DNA of 64,000 bases from Ruegeria lacuscaerulensis (GTDB lineage Bacteria; Pseudomonadota; Alphaproteobacteria; Rhodobacterales; Rhodobacteraceae). Shown in pieces: positions 11,136-19,809 of this stretch. The position numbers were made by a program, and so were the translations under genes. The notes under the pieces are model-generated. The model searched no databases, was not told the DNA's origin, and saw nothing but the letters and a program-made list of their open reading frames with translations. The stretch's first letter is position 1; every line of letters starts with the position of its first letter. The stretch is from positions 119,005 through 183,004 of the forward strand of contig NZ_WPZL01000007.1 of the NCBI RefSeq assembly GCF_013031245.1, written 5' to 3'.

Positions 11136-11807
11136 TCAGGACATAAACCCGTTTGGCTTGAACCGGACATGAGCATCCGGCCCCTTCGGCTCAAGCTCAT
11201 AGAGGCCCTTGCGTGCCTCCAAATACTTGCGCCAGCTTTTTTCAGGATATGAGCTGATCTTGACGCCGTGCTTCCGACGCATGGATGGATTGAGGTCAGC
11301 AATGCGAATGCCTTTGCCACTGGTACTGCCCTCGGCAATGACGCTGCGGATTTTCAAATCCAATTCAGAGTAGAGTTTACTTGCCCCGTTTGTCTGTTTG
11401 CGATCCAAGTTTGAACCCAGCTCAGTAAACTGCGAACACGAGCTTCGAATGTTTCCAGGGGTTTTGGCCTCGCCCATTCCAACAGTCACCACACCGTGCT
11501 CACGCAAAAGTCGATGCAGGTGCACGAAATCTCCGTCCGAACTGGCGATGACCATGGTCTCGATATTCTGGCGAAATGCCAGCTCGGTTGCCTCAATGGC
11601 CAGCAGAAGGTCGGTGGCGTTTTTGCCAGTTCCGCTATGTATCAGGTGAAAGCTGCTCGCATCATGCCAGGGTGAGTTTTGCTGCGCGTTCATATAGACC
11701 CTTGCGATGTCGACACGCCCGAAGATTTGTGCGGCCGTATAAATCTCATTTGCATAAGTGGAGCTAATATTGTCACCGTCTACCAGAATAGCCGTGCAGC
11801 GTGTCAT
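11136..11807 (-). CDS. NYN domain protein with C-terminal OST-HTH/LOTUS domain
   Basis: A 223-aa protein. Residues 1-125 form a NYN (PIN-like) nuclease fold: the acidic residues D10/D12 in ILVDGDN, the KNATDLLLAIE helix and ASSDGDF form the expected metal site. Residues ~150-218 look like an OST-HTH/LOTUS domain (LDLKIRSVIAEG, IRIADLNPSMRR, YPEKSWRKYLE). This architecture is predicted to cut or bind RNA; the target is unknown. It has a slightly lower G+C content than its neighbours. It is convergent with rppH, another RNA-processing gene. Confidence 0.85.
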   Translation of the reverse strand: MTRCTAILVDGDNISSTYANEIYTAAQIFGRVDIARVYMNAQQNSPWHDASSFHLIHSGTGKNATDLLLAIEATELAFRQNIETMVIASSDGDFVHLHRLLREHGVVTVGMGEAKTPGNIRSSCSQFTELGSNLDRKQTNGASKLYSELDLKIRSVIAEGSTSGKGIRIADLNPSMRRKHGVKISSYPEKSWRKYLEARKGLYELEPKGPDAHVRFKPNGFMS

Positions 11808-11951
11808 CTCTTCTTAACCCTCAAGTCCAATCCGATTTTCCTAGTTTCGTTTTGAGGCGAAAATTTGACGCTTTGTCACGCGGATCACCCGGCCACAACT
11901 TGCCGTGAGGGGGCGTGGTTTGGTGTACCGCGCACCTCTAGCTTGGTGCCC

Positions 11952-13325
11952 ATGAATGACACCGCGCACAACCTTTCCTTCATCTCTCCAGCCGGGCGCA
12001 AGTTCAACGGTGCCGACCGTCGCCGACCGCTACAGGAGGGATTGCAAGGTTGCGGCGAATACGGCGCGGGCCAGACGGCAGGGCGGTTCTATCCCATCGC
12101 CTGCGTCGCGCTTGAGGTCACCCAGCGCTGCAACCTGGATTGCACGCTCTGTTACCTCTCGGATCGGGCCGAGATGACCTATGACCCGCCGCTTTCGGTC
12201 CTATTTGCACGTCTCGCCTCGATCCACAGCCATTATGGTCCCGGTGTTTCGGTGCAGCTGACGGGCGGCGATCCGACCCTGCGAAAAGTCGCGGATCTTG
12301 AGGCGCTTTGCCGTGAGATTCGCCGCCTTGGTATGCGGTCCTGTCTGATGACCAATGGTATTCGCGCCAGCCGGGCATTTCTGGCACGGCTGGCTGCCGC
12401 CGGGTTGGACGATGTGGCCTTTCATGTCGACATGACGCAGGAACGCAAGGGTTTTGACAGCGAGGCCGAACTGAACACCGTGCGCTGCAGCTGTATCCGG
12501 CGGACGCGCGGGTTGGGGTTGCGAGTCCTGTTCAATACGACTGTTTTTGGCGGCAATTTCGACGAACTATCGGCCCTGGCGCGGTTTCTGCGCGACCGCC
12601 CCGAGGTCGCCTTTGTTTCCTTTCAGATGCAGGCCGATACCGGGCGCGGCGTCCTGCGCGAGCGACCCGATGCGATCACGCAGGACAGTGTCGCCCAGGC
12701 GCTTGAAGAAGGATATGAAACGCCGCTGCATTTCGGCACGGCCGCGGTGGGGCATTCGAAGTGTAATCGCTATACCAGCGTCGTCACCGCCGGAGGACGG
12801 GCCGTGTCACTCCTGTCGGACCGGCGCCTGGTGCATAGAGTAATTGCCGCGCTGGAACGGGTGGATCGGTCAACGGACGGTCACCTCGGCATTCGCGACA
12901 GCGTGCGGCGTATGATTCTGCGCAATCCGCGGCTGGCGATGCGGGCCGGGCTGCATCTGCTGGGATGCGCCCTGCGTTTGCGCTCGGGACTGCTACGCGG
13001 GCCGGTGCGACGGCAGGCTGTGTTCATTCATAACTTCATGGCCGCCGATGCGTTGGAAGAGGATCGGTGCGCCTCTTGCGTCTTCATGGTGGCTACGGCG
13101 AATGGCCCTTTGTCCATGTGCGCTCATAACGCGCGGAGGGACCTGCATCTGGCCAGCCCCGACCGCCTTGAAGGTCCGATTGGCCCAAGCTGGTGGAATG
13201 CCGCCATACCCTGCTTGTCCGACAGTCCCGATCTGCCGGACCTGAGCGACCCTTTGCAAGCTCCTCTCAAACGGCTCAAGGGTCAGCTGCGGGCCGAGAG
13301 GCAGAACCGGAAGAACGCGTCATGA
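11952..13325 (+). CDS. Radical SAM protein of unknown substrate
   Basis: A 457-aa radical SAM enzyme. The CxxxCxxC cluster motif is C60, C64, C67 (RCNLDCTLCY), followed by the GGDP SAM-contact motif at 105-108 and LMTNGIRAS. The C-terminal part has another Cys group (CASC and MCAHN, about residues 378-395) that may hold an auxiliary cluster. It is not MoaA, PqqE or another family I can name; the core resembles the tetraether-synthase/MoaA-like group. The start ATG 11952 is preferred to 11865, though no clear ribosome-binding site is visible. It overlaps the DUF547 gene by 4 bases. Confidence 0.85.
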   Translation: MNDTAHNLSFISPAGRKFNGADRRRPLQEGLQGCGEYGAGQTAGRFYPIACVALEVTQRCNLDCTLCYLSDRAEMTYDPPLSVLFARLASIHSHYGPGVSVQLTGGDPTLRKVADLEALCREIRRLGMRSCLMTNGIRASRAFLARLAAAGLDDVAFHVDMTQERKGFDSEAELNTVRCSCIRRTRGLGLRVLFNTTVFGGNFDELSALARFLRDRPEVAFVSFQMQADTGRGVLRERPDAITQDSVAQALEEGYETPLHFGTAAVGHSKCNRYTSVVTAGGRAVSLLSDRRLVHRVIAALERVDRSTDGHLGIRDSVRRMILRNPRLAMRAGLHLLGCALRLRSGLLRGPVRRQAVFIHNFMAADALEEDRCASCVFMVATANGPLSMCAHNARRDLHLASPDRLEGPIGPSWWNAAIPCLSDSPDLPDLSDPLQAPLKRLKGQLRAERQNRKNAS

Positions 13326-14161
13326 GGAAGGTTCTCGTCCTCCTCCTGCCGCCCCTGCTGGCGGCTTGCGCCAGCGTGGAACGTCTGGCTTTACCTGCCG
13401 CCGCGCCCTTGCCGGGAACAGACCTGACGCGTGCTGCTCCGCCTCCGGGGGAACGGGTCGATCATGAGGATTGGAGCATCTTCCTGTCCCGTTATGTCGC
13501 GCCGGATGCGCAGGGCGTGAACCGGGTGGCCTATGCGCAGGTTACACCTGCCGACCGGGCGCGGCTGGATGGGTATCTGACCGATCTGCAGGCCGTTGAC
13601 CCGGCGCGCCTGACCCGCGAGCAGCAATTGGCCTATTGGATCAACCTGTACAACGCAGTGACAGTGGATGTGATCCTTGAGAACTATCCGGTTGCTTCGA
13701 TCCGCGATATTACAGACGGTCCGCTGTCCTTTGGTCCGTGGGACAGGCCCTTGGTTCAGGTGGCGGGCGAGACACTGACGCTGAACGATATCGAACACCG
13801 CATCATCCGACCGACATTCAACGAACCCCGTATCCACTATGCCCTGAACTGCGCCGCAGTGGGCTGTCCAAACCTGATGGCCCGCGCCTGGCAGGCCGAA
13901 ACGCTGGAGCGCGACTTCACCGCCGCTGAACATGCCTACATCAACGACCCGCGCGGGGTGCGGTTCGATGATCGTGGTGGACCGATCCTGTCGAAGATCT
14001 ACATCTGGTTCCGCGAGGATTTCGGTCCGAATGAAAAGGCCGTGCTGGCCTATATCGAAACGGCGGCAAATCCGGACCTGCGCGCGCGGCTGCAAAAAGC
14101 ACCGCGCGTCAGGGCGTATAAATACGATTGGGCGTTGAATGACGCCACCGCCGGGTTCTAG
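13322..14161 (+). CDS. DUF547 domain lipoprotein
   Basis: A 279-aa protein with a lipoprotein signal (MRKVLVLLLPPLLAAC, lipidated Cys at residue 16). The DUF547 core runs from about residue 90: LAYWINLYNAVTVD, HYALNCAAVGCPNL (two Cys, thiol-protease-like fold as noted for the family), and SKIYIWFREDFG. The function of DUF547 is not established. The start overlaps the radical SAM stop (ATGA at 13322-13325), so the two are almost certainly co-translated. Confidence 0.85.
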   Translation: MRKVLVLLLPPLLAACASVERLALPAAAPLPGTDLTRAAPPPGERVDHEDWSIFLSRYVAPDAQGVNRVAYAQVTPADRARLDGYLTDLQAVDPARLTREQQLAYWINLYNAVTVDVILENYPVASIRDITDGPLSFGPWDRPLVQVAGETLTLNDIEHRIIRPTFNEPRIHYALNCAAVGCPNLMARAWQAETLERDFTAAEHAYINDPRGVRFDDRGGPILSKIYIWFREDFGPNEKAVLAYIETAANPDLRARLQKAPRVRAYKYDWALNDATAGF

Positions 14162-14167
14162 AGGCGC

Positions 14168-15157
14168 TTACAGCAGGCCCTCGGCGCGCAGCAGCTCCAG
14201 CATATTCGCCTCGGGACGCGGGCCGATGTGGCTGATCACTTCGCGGGCGCAGACATTGCCGATGCGGGCACAGGTTTCATAGTCACGACCCGTGGCCATG
14301 CCGTAGAGGAACCCGGCAGCGAACTGGTCGCCTGCGCCGGTGGCGTCCACCGGCACCACCTTTTCCACCGGAACATCGATGCGCTGTTCGCCGTTCAGAA
14401 CGGTCACACCATCGCCCGAGCGGGTGCACACGACCAGAGGGCAAATCTCGGCGGTCTTTGCCAGCGCGTCTTCCAAATCGTCGGTTTCGAACAGCGACTT
14501 GATCTCAGCCTCGTTGCCGATCACGAAATCCAGCTCGTTCTCGATCAGCAGCAGGAAATCGACCCGGTGACGTTCCACACAGAACGGATCGGAAATGGCG
14601 ATACCGGCCTTGCCGCCACCCTTGTGGCAGTTGCGCGCGGCCTCTAGGAATGCCGCCTTGCCCTTTTCCTTGTCGAACAGATAGCCCTCGAGGAACATGA
14701 TCTGGCTGTTGCCCGCCACGTCGCTGGATACATCGGCCGAGGACAGTTCAGACGAAATGCCCAGATATGTGTTCATCGACCGCTCGCCATCGGGCGAGAC
14801 AAAGATCATCGATCGTGAGGTTGGCAGTTCCCCGCCCGGAACCGGAGGATTGACGAAATCGACACCGTCCTCGTTCATCGCATCCGCGTAGAACCGCCCC
14901 AAAGCGTCGTCATGCACCCGTCCGATGAACGCGGCGTCCAGCCCCAGCGCACCAGCCCCGGCAATTGTATTGGCGACCGAGCCGCCCGGTGTCTGCACCC
15001 GTCCTTCCATCGCGGCATACAACACCTCACCCCGATCGCGTTCGATTAGTTGCATGATGCCCTTTTCGATGCCCATCAGTTCTAGGAAACTGTCATCGGC
15101 CTGGGAAATCACGTCCACAACGGCGTTTCCGATGCCGACAAGCTGGTAGGTTTTCAT
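14168..15157 (-). CDS. PfkB family carbohydrate/adenosine kinase
   Basis: A 329-aa ribokinase-fold sugar or nucleoside kinase. PfkB signatures are visible: GGSVANTIAG near residue 58 and DATGAGDQFAAGFL near the C-terminus, with the catalytic Asp in GAGD. Alphaproteobacterial members like this one are generally called adenosine kinase (adenosine to AMP), but the substrate is not fixed by sequence. ATG 15157 overlaps the nth stop by 4 bases (ATGA), so translation is coupled to nth. Confidence 0.83.
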   Translation of the reverse strand: MKTYQLVGIGNAVVDVISQADDSFLELMGIEKGIMQLIERDRGEVLYAAMEGRVQTPGGSVANTIAGAGALGLDAAFIGRVHDDALGRFYADAMNEDGVDFVNPPVPGGELPTSRSMIFVSPDGERSMNTYLGISSELSSADVSSDVAGNSQIMFLEGYLFDKEKGKAAFLEAARNCHKGGGKAGIAISDPFCVERHRVDFLLLIENELDFVIGNEAEIKSLFETDDLEDALAKTAEICPLVVCTRSGDGVTVLNGEQRIDVPVEKVVPVDATGAGDQFAAGFLYGMATGRDYETCARIGNVCAREVISHIGPRPEANMLELLRAEGLL

Positions 15158-15798
15158 AGGTTCTTGTCCTCGAATTGACAGAGATCGCGGATGATACAGG
15201 TTCCGCATAAAGGCTTACGCGCTTTGCAATGGTAACGGCCATGCAGGATCAGCCAATGATGCGCATGAAGCTGGAAGTCTGTTGGGATGTTGTCCTCGAT
15301 GGCGCGCTCGACCGCATCGACGTGTTTGCCGGGGCAGATACCCGAGCGGTTGCCGACCCGAAAGATATGCGTATCAACCGCCTGCGCGGGGTAATGCCAC
15401 CACATGTTCAGCACGACATTCGCCGTTTTGCGCCCCACACCCGGCAGCGATTGCAGCGCGGCGCGGGAGTTGGGTACCTCGCCGCCGTAGTCGTCGACCA
15501 GAATACGGCTGAGCTTGATGACATTTTTGGCCTTCTGGCGGAACAACCCGATGGTCTTGATGTGTTCAATCAGACCGTCCTCGCCCAGATCCAGCATCTT
15601 TTGCGGCGTATCGGCGATCTTGAACAGCGCGCGCGTGGCCTTGTTGACCCCCGCATCGGTGGCCTGCGCCGACAGCGCCACCGCGACGACCAGAGTATAG
15701 ACGTTCACATGCTCCAGCTCACCCTTGGGTTCAGGGTCGGCCTCGTGGAAGCGGGTAAAGATCTCGCGGATCGTGTGATAATCAAGTTGCTTTGCCAT
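15154..15798 (-). CDS. nth: Endonuclease III
   Basis: A 214-aa bifunctional DNA glycosylase/AP lyase for oxidised pyrimidines. The helix-hairpin-helix LPGVGRKTA carries the catalytic Lys (K124), the catalytic Asp is D142 in VDTHIFRV, and the [4Fe-4S] loop is C191-x6-C198-x2-C201-x5-C207, exactly the family spacing. The open frame extends to 16047, but the family N-terminus begins at MAKQLDYH (15798). It is first gene of a two-gene unit with the PfkB kinase, divergent from the Ada-like gene. Confidence 0.95.
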   Translation of the reverse strand: MAKQLDYHTIREIFTRFHEADPEPKGELEHVNVYTLVVAVALSAQATDAGVNKATRALFKIADTPQKMLDLGEDGLIEHIKTIGLFRQKAKNVIKLSRILVDDYGGEVPNSRAALQSLPGVGRKTANVVLNMWWHYPAQAVDTHIFRVGNRSGICPGKHVDAVERAIEDNIPTDFQLHAHHWLILHGRYHCKARKPLCGTCIIRDLCQFEDKNL

Positions 15799-15915
15799 CC
15801 GGGTCTTAATGCCGCCCGACGGCCCATGACACAAGCCCAAAGCCAATGCGCAAGTTCCGGGTCGCGGGGGCGTGGCCCCGTCGCTATATTTTACCCAAGA
15901 TAATGAGGTGAGACC

Positions 15916-16767
15916 ATGAACGTCCAAACTCCGGAAAGCGGCTATCACTACAACGTCATGCGGCGCGCGATCGAGTTGATCGATCAGGGCGGAGAGACCC
16001 TCAGCCTGGAAGAAATGGCGCGTCAGATGGACATGAGCCCCGCCCATTTCCAGCGCCTTTTCTCGCGCTGGACCGGCGTGTCACCCAAGCGCTATCAGCA
16101 ATACCTGACACTGGGCCACGCCAAGGCGCTGCTGCGAGAGCGTTTCACGACGCTCGAAACCGCCCACAATGTGGGGTTGTCCGGCAGTGGGCGACTGCAC
16201 GACCTTTTCTTGAAATGGGAATCTATGAGCCCTGGCGAATACGCCCGCAAAGGGCGTGGTCTGACGATCTATTGGGGCTGGTTCGAAAGCCCCTTTGGCC
16301 CTGCGCTGGTTATGGGCACCGACAAGGGTATCTGTGGAATGGCTTTCGGTGCAGAAACCGGTGAGGAAGAGGCGATGGAAGACATGTTGTCGCGCTGGCC
16401 GCAGGCGGATTTCGTCGAGGACCCGATGCGCCTGCGCCCCTGGGTGCTCAGCGCTTTTGGCGCTGCCAGCGACCGGTTGGAGCCGACGCCTTTGTATCTG
16501 ATCGGTTCGCCCTTGCAGATCAAAGTTTGGGAGGCGCTGATGCATATTCCTTCGGGCCAGGTCACGACCTATTCCGAAATCGCGCAGCGGGTGGGCTCGC
16601 CGCAGGCCGTGCGCGCAGTGGGGACGGCCGTGGGGCGCAACCCGGTCAGTTGGCTGATCCCCTGCCATCGGGCGTTGCGAAAGTCCGGTGGTCTGGGAGG
16701 CTATCATTGGGGACTGCCGGTCAAGCGCGCCATGCTGGCGTATGAGGCGGCGCAGGCGGATGCCTGA
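15916..16767 (+). CDS. AraC-type regulator fused to O6-methylguanine methyltransferase (Ada-like)
   Basis: A 283-aa fusion. Residues ~12-112 are an AraC/XylS DNA-binding domain (LSLEEMARQMDMSPAHFQRLFS). Residues ~118-283 are the suicide alkyltransferase with the active-site PCHR (C250) and GGYHWGLPVKR. It resembles E. coli Ada without the N-terminal phosphotriester-sensing zinc domain (Ada Cys38), so it can repair O6-alkylguanine but would lack the classic methyl-phosphotriester switch. A ribosome-binding site GAGGTG is 6 bases upstream. It is divergent from nth, another repair gene. Confidence 0.9.
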   Translation: MNVQTPESGYHYNVMRRAIELIDQGGETLSLEEMARQMDMSPAHFQRLFSRWTGVSPKRYQQYLTLGHAKALLRERFTTLETAHNVGLSGSGRLHDLFLKWESMSPGEYARKGRGLTIYWGWFESPFGPALVMGTDKGICGMAFGAETGEEEAMEDMLSRWPQADFVEDPMRLRPWVLSAFGAASDRLEPTPLYLIGSPLQIKVWEALMHIPSGQVTTYSEIAQRVGSPQAVRAVGTAVGRNPVSWLIPCHRALRKSGGLGGYHWGLPVKRAMLAYEAAQADA

Positions 16768-16943
16768 TTGACAGACCCCTTCGAGGCTGCGAAAACCGCT
16801 GCAGGTTCGGGTTCCCTGCCGTTCGCGGCCGCTTGGCTTTGGTGAAACCCGGTGACAGAACATCTGTTGCCCTTTTCCGGCGCGCGGATGGTAATGCGAA
16901 CCCCGTCCTGATTTCGCGCCCGTTCAGGGAAACGAGGCAAAAC

Positions 16944-17378
16944 ATGACAATGTCACAGAACATCGCTCCGGTTGAGGAGTTGAAAGCGCAGGCAAAACGG
17001 CTGCGAGAGAAACTGCGCAGTTCCGGTGTGCAACTTTCACATAGCGAAGCATTGGAACTTCTGGCCCATCAGCACGGCGCCCGGGATTGGAACACGCTGT
17101 GCGCGATGTCAGGGAACCGTATGCACCTGCGTGTCGGGGATCGGGTCGAGGGCCGGTATCTGGGTCAGCCGTTCACAGCGGGAATTCGCGGCCTGACCCT
17201 GCTGGGGGACGGCACGCACCGCAGAGTGACGCTTCATTTCGACAGACCGGTGGATGTCGTGCGCTTCGACAGCTTTTCGGCCTTTCGGCAACGCGTCACC
17301 GGCGAAATCGGCTGGGATGGCCGGTCCCCCCGAGAGACCTCGGACGGAGAGCCGCAGCTTGTCGTGCGGCCTGCTTAA
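16944..17378 (+). CDS. Glyoxalase-superfamily-like small protein
   Basis: A 144-aa protein. The N-terminal helical part (LKAQAKRLREKL, SHSEALELLAHQHGARDWNTL, residues ~12-50) matches a short conserved region found in many alphaproteobacterial proteins filed as glyoxalase superfamily. The C-terminal part is a beta-rich domain (VEGRYLGQPFTAGI, RRVTLHFDRPVDVV) that may bind a ligand or RNA. No catalytic residues can be assigned. The frame is open from 16833; ATG 16944 with GAGG upstream is the likely start. Confidence 0.65.
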   Translation: MTMSQNIAPVEELKAQAKRLREKLRSSGVQLSHSEALELLAHQHGARDWNTLCAMSGNRMHLRVGDRVEGRYLGQPFTAGIRGLTLLGDGTHRRVTLHFDRPVDVVRFDSFSAFRQRVTGEIGWDGRSPRETSDGEPQLVVRPA

Positions 17379-17384
17379 GAAATA

Positions 17385-17409
17385 GGCGAGGCACCCGTTA
17401 TGCCTCGCC
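17385..17409. terminator. Bidirectional terminator between convergent genes
   Basis: A perfect 9-bp stem GGCGAGGCA (17385-17393) / TGCCTCGCC (17401-17409) with a 7-base loop. It sits between the 3' ends of the plus gene (17378) and the minus aldehyde dehydrogenase gene (17435). The minus-strand exit is T-rich; the plus-strand side has only a short CTTAATACTT. Confidence 0.7.
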
Positions 17410-17434
17410 CTTAATACTTGATCTGATGGCAGGA

Positions 17435-18874
17435 TTACTCAGCCGCCCAGCCGCCGACAGCCTTGACCTCCAGAAAATCCTCGATACCCCAGACGCCGCC
17501 TTCGCGCCCGTTTCCGGACTGTTTCATGCCGCCAAAGGGTGAGCCCGCGCTGCGCGACTGGCCGTTCATCTCGACCATGCCCGAGCGCAGCGCGCGGGCC
17601 ATGCGGTTCGCGCGGTCTCCGTCCTGTGTCTGGACATAGTTGGTGAGGCCGTAGGGCGTGTCATTGGCGATTTCGATGGCCTCTTCCTCGGTATCGAAAG
17701 GTATAATGGTCAGGACCGGGCCAAATATTTCCTCGCGCGCGATGGTCATCTGATTGTTTGCATCGGCAAAGACCGTTGGGCGTACGTAATACCCTTTATT
17801 CAGACCCTCGGGCCGACCGGTACCGCCTGCCACCAGTCGGGCGCCCTCATCAATTCCCTTCTGGATCATATCCTGAATCTTGCTCCACTGCACTTCGTTC
17901 ACCACGGGGCCGATGTGACGTCCTTCTTCCATGGCGTTGGAGACGGCCATGTTTCCGGCGACTTCGGCGGCGGTCTCAACGGCCTGATCGTAGACCGGGC
18001 GCTGGACCAGCATACGGCTGGGGGCGTTACAGCTTTGCCCTGTGTTCTGCATCATGTGCAGTACACCGCGTTTGACGGCTTTTTCATCAGCATCGGCAAA
18101 AATAACGTTTGCACCCTTGCCGCCCAGTTCCAGATGTACTTTCTTCAGGGTCTCGGCCGCACTTTTGGAAATCGCGGTGCCCGCACGTGTCGATCCGGTA
18201 AAGCTGACCATATCCACATCCGGATGCGCCGACAGCTGAGAGCCCACGCCCACACCATCGCCGTTCACGAGGTTGAATACGCCAGCGGGGAACCCTGCCT
18301 CATCCATCATCTCAGCAAAGATCATCGCGTTCAGCGGGCTTTGCTCCGAGGGTTTCAGAACCATGGTGCAACCTGCAATCGCCGCCGCGCCCACCTTGAG
18401 CGTGACCTGGTTCATCGGCCAGTTCCATGGCGTGATCAGGGCGGCGACGCCCACGGCTTCATGAATGATCCGATCATTAGGGGCGTGATCGCCCAGCGGA
18501 CGCTCGAACTGGAACGCTTTGGCAGCGCGGATGAAATTCTTCAGATGATAGGCTCCGGCGCCCGCCTGCGAGGTACGGGACAGATCCAGTGGCGCGCCCA
18601 TTTCCAGCGACATGGCCTGCGCCAGGTCTTCACTGCGGGTCTTGTAGATATCGACCAGCCTTTCCACCAACGCTATGCGTTCTTCCACCGGGGTCGCCAT
18701 CCAGCCGGGCAAAGCGGCCTTTGCGGCCGCAACCGCGGCATCCGTATCCGCCTGTGAGCCCAATGAAATTACTGCGCAGGGCTTCTCGGTCGACGGATTG
18801 ATAACCGTGAAGTCATGGGCCGCCGACGGGGCAACCCACTGGCCGTTAATGTAGAAATCGCGTTTTTCGATCAT
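17435..18874 (-). CDS. NAD(P)-dependent aldehyde dehydrogenase
   Basis: A 479-aa ALDH-superfamily enzyme with the full active site: N151 (TPWNWP), E249 (LELGGKG) and the nucleophile C282 (NTGQSCNAP). The coenzyme motif FTGSTRAG is at 226-233. It oxidises an aldehyde to the acid; the closest look is to the medium-chain aldehyde dehydrogenases often annotated in roseobacters, with no substrate evident. It is monocistronic, with a hairpin terminator downstream. Confidence 0.92.
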   Translation of the reverse strand: MIEKRDFYINGQWVAPSAAHDFTVINPSTEKPCAVISLGSQADTDAAVAAAKAALPGWMATPVEERIALVERLVDIYKTRSEDLAQAMSLEMGAPLDLSRTSQAGAGAYHLKNFIRAAKAFQFERPLGDHAPNDRIIHEAVGVAALITPWNWPMNQVTLKVGAAAIAGCTMVLKPSEQSPLNAMIFAEMMDEAGFPAGVFNLVNGDGVGVGSQLSAHPDVDMVSFTGSTRAGTAISKSAAETLKKVHLELGGKGANVIFADADEKAVKRGVLHMMQNTGQSCNAPSRMLVQRPVYDQAVETAAEVAGNMAVSNAMEEGRHIGPVVNEVQWSKIQDMIQKGIDEGARLVAGGTGRPEGLNKGYYVRPTVFADANNQMTIAREEIFGPVLTIIPFDTEEEAIEIANDTPYGLTNYVQTQDGDRANRMARALRSGMVEMNGQSRSAGSPFGGMKQSGNGREGGVWGIEDFLEVKAVGGWAAE

Positions 18875-19088
18875 GGCGTGTCCTCCCGACCATAATGCCC
18901 GAAACCGGGGTTTGGCGACACTCTGGCATCGGGCTTAATGCGCCGCAAGGAAAAATTTGATCAAATTATTTTGCCGACCCAAAGGAAGATTTATGCCCGC
19001 CTTAGGCTTCGGGTTCTTTAACAATGGCGCAAAGTGTTTACCTTGAGCGCAACCGAGTCGGTTTTTTCATTGAAAAAGGAGGTGCATC

Positions 19089-19739
19089 ATGGGTTTGCGC
19101 ATTAACGATACTGTCCCGAATTTCACTGCGGAAACGGATCAGGGTACCATTCAGTTCCACGACTGGATCGGCGACAGCTGGGCTATTCTGTTTTCTCACC
19201 CCAAGGATTTCACCCCTGTCTGCACCACCGAGTTTTCGGCTGTTGCGCAGCTGAACGACGAATGGGCCGCCCGCAACACCAAGGTACTGGGTGTGTCGGT
19301 TGACGGTGTTGAGGACCACAAGAAGTGGAAGAAGGATATCGAGGCTTATGGCAACGTCAGCCCCGGCTTTCCGATCATCGCGGACGACGGTCTTGCCGTG
19401 TCCAAGGCGTTCGACATGCTGCCTGCCGAGGCTTATTTGCCCGATGGTCGCACTCCGGCTGACAGCGCCACGGTGCGTTCGGTCTTTATCATCGGCCCGG
19501 ACAAGCAACTGAAGCTGTCGATGACCTATCCGATGACCGTGGGCCGGAACTTTGCCGAGATCCTGCGCGCATTGGACGGGCTGCAGATGACTGCCAAGGG
19601 CGTGGCGACACCTGCGAACTGGGTGCCGGGTGAAGACGTGATCATCCCGCCCGCAGTGTCCGACGAAGAAGCGAAGGAGAAGTTCGGCGAGTTCGAGACG
19701 ATCTTTCCCTATCTGCGTAAGACCAAGGCGCCGTCCTAA
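19089..19739 (+). CDS. 1-Cys peroxiredoxin (Prx6 class)
   Basis: A 216-aa peroxidase. The peroxidatic Cys is C45 in HPKDFTPVCTTEF, the signature of the Prx6 class, and there is no resolving Cys in the usual place. A C-terminal dimer extension (VTVGRNFAEILR-type region onward) gives the typical length of the class. It reduces peroxides in the cytosol. A very strong ribosome-binding site (AAAGGAGGTG) lies 5 bases before the ATG, suggesting abundant expression. The 214 bases upstream hold its promoter; no OxyR site was recognised. Confidence 0.92.
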   Translation: MGLRINDTVPNFTAETDQGTIQFHDWIGDSWAILFSHPKDFTPVCTTEFSAVAQLNDEWAARNTKVLGVSVDGVEDHKKWKKDIEAYGNVSPGFPIIADDGLAVSKAFDMLPAEAYLPDGRTPADSATVRSVFIIGPDKQLKLSMTYPMTVGRNFAEILRALDGLQMTAKGVATPANWVPGEDVIIPPAVSDEEAKEKFGEFETIFPYLRKTKAPS

Positions 19740-19754
19740 GAGGCGCCCGTGCCA

Positions 19755-19777
19755 GGGGGGGGTGTTTGCCCCCCTTT
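19755..19777 (+). terminator. Terminator of the peroxiredoxin gene
   Basis: A G-run/C-run hairpin (GGGGGG at 19755-19762, CCCCCC at 19769-19774) followed by TTT. Outer complementary bases GGCGC (19742-19746) and GCGCC (19778-19782) can extend the stem. Confidence 0.6.
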
Positions 19778-19809
19778 GCGCCACCTGCGCGATTTCACCC
19801 GACGGTTTT

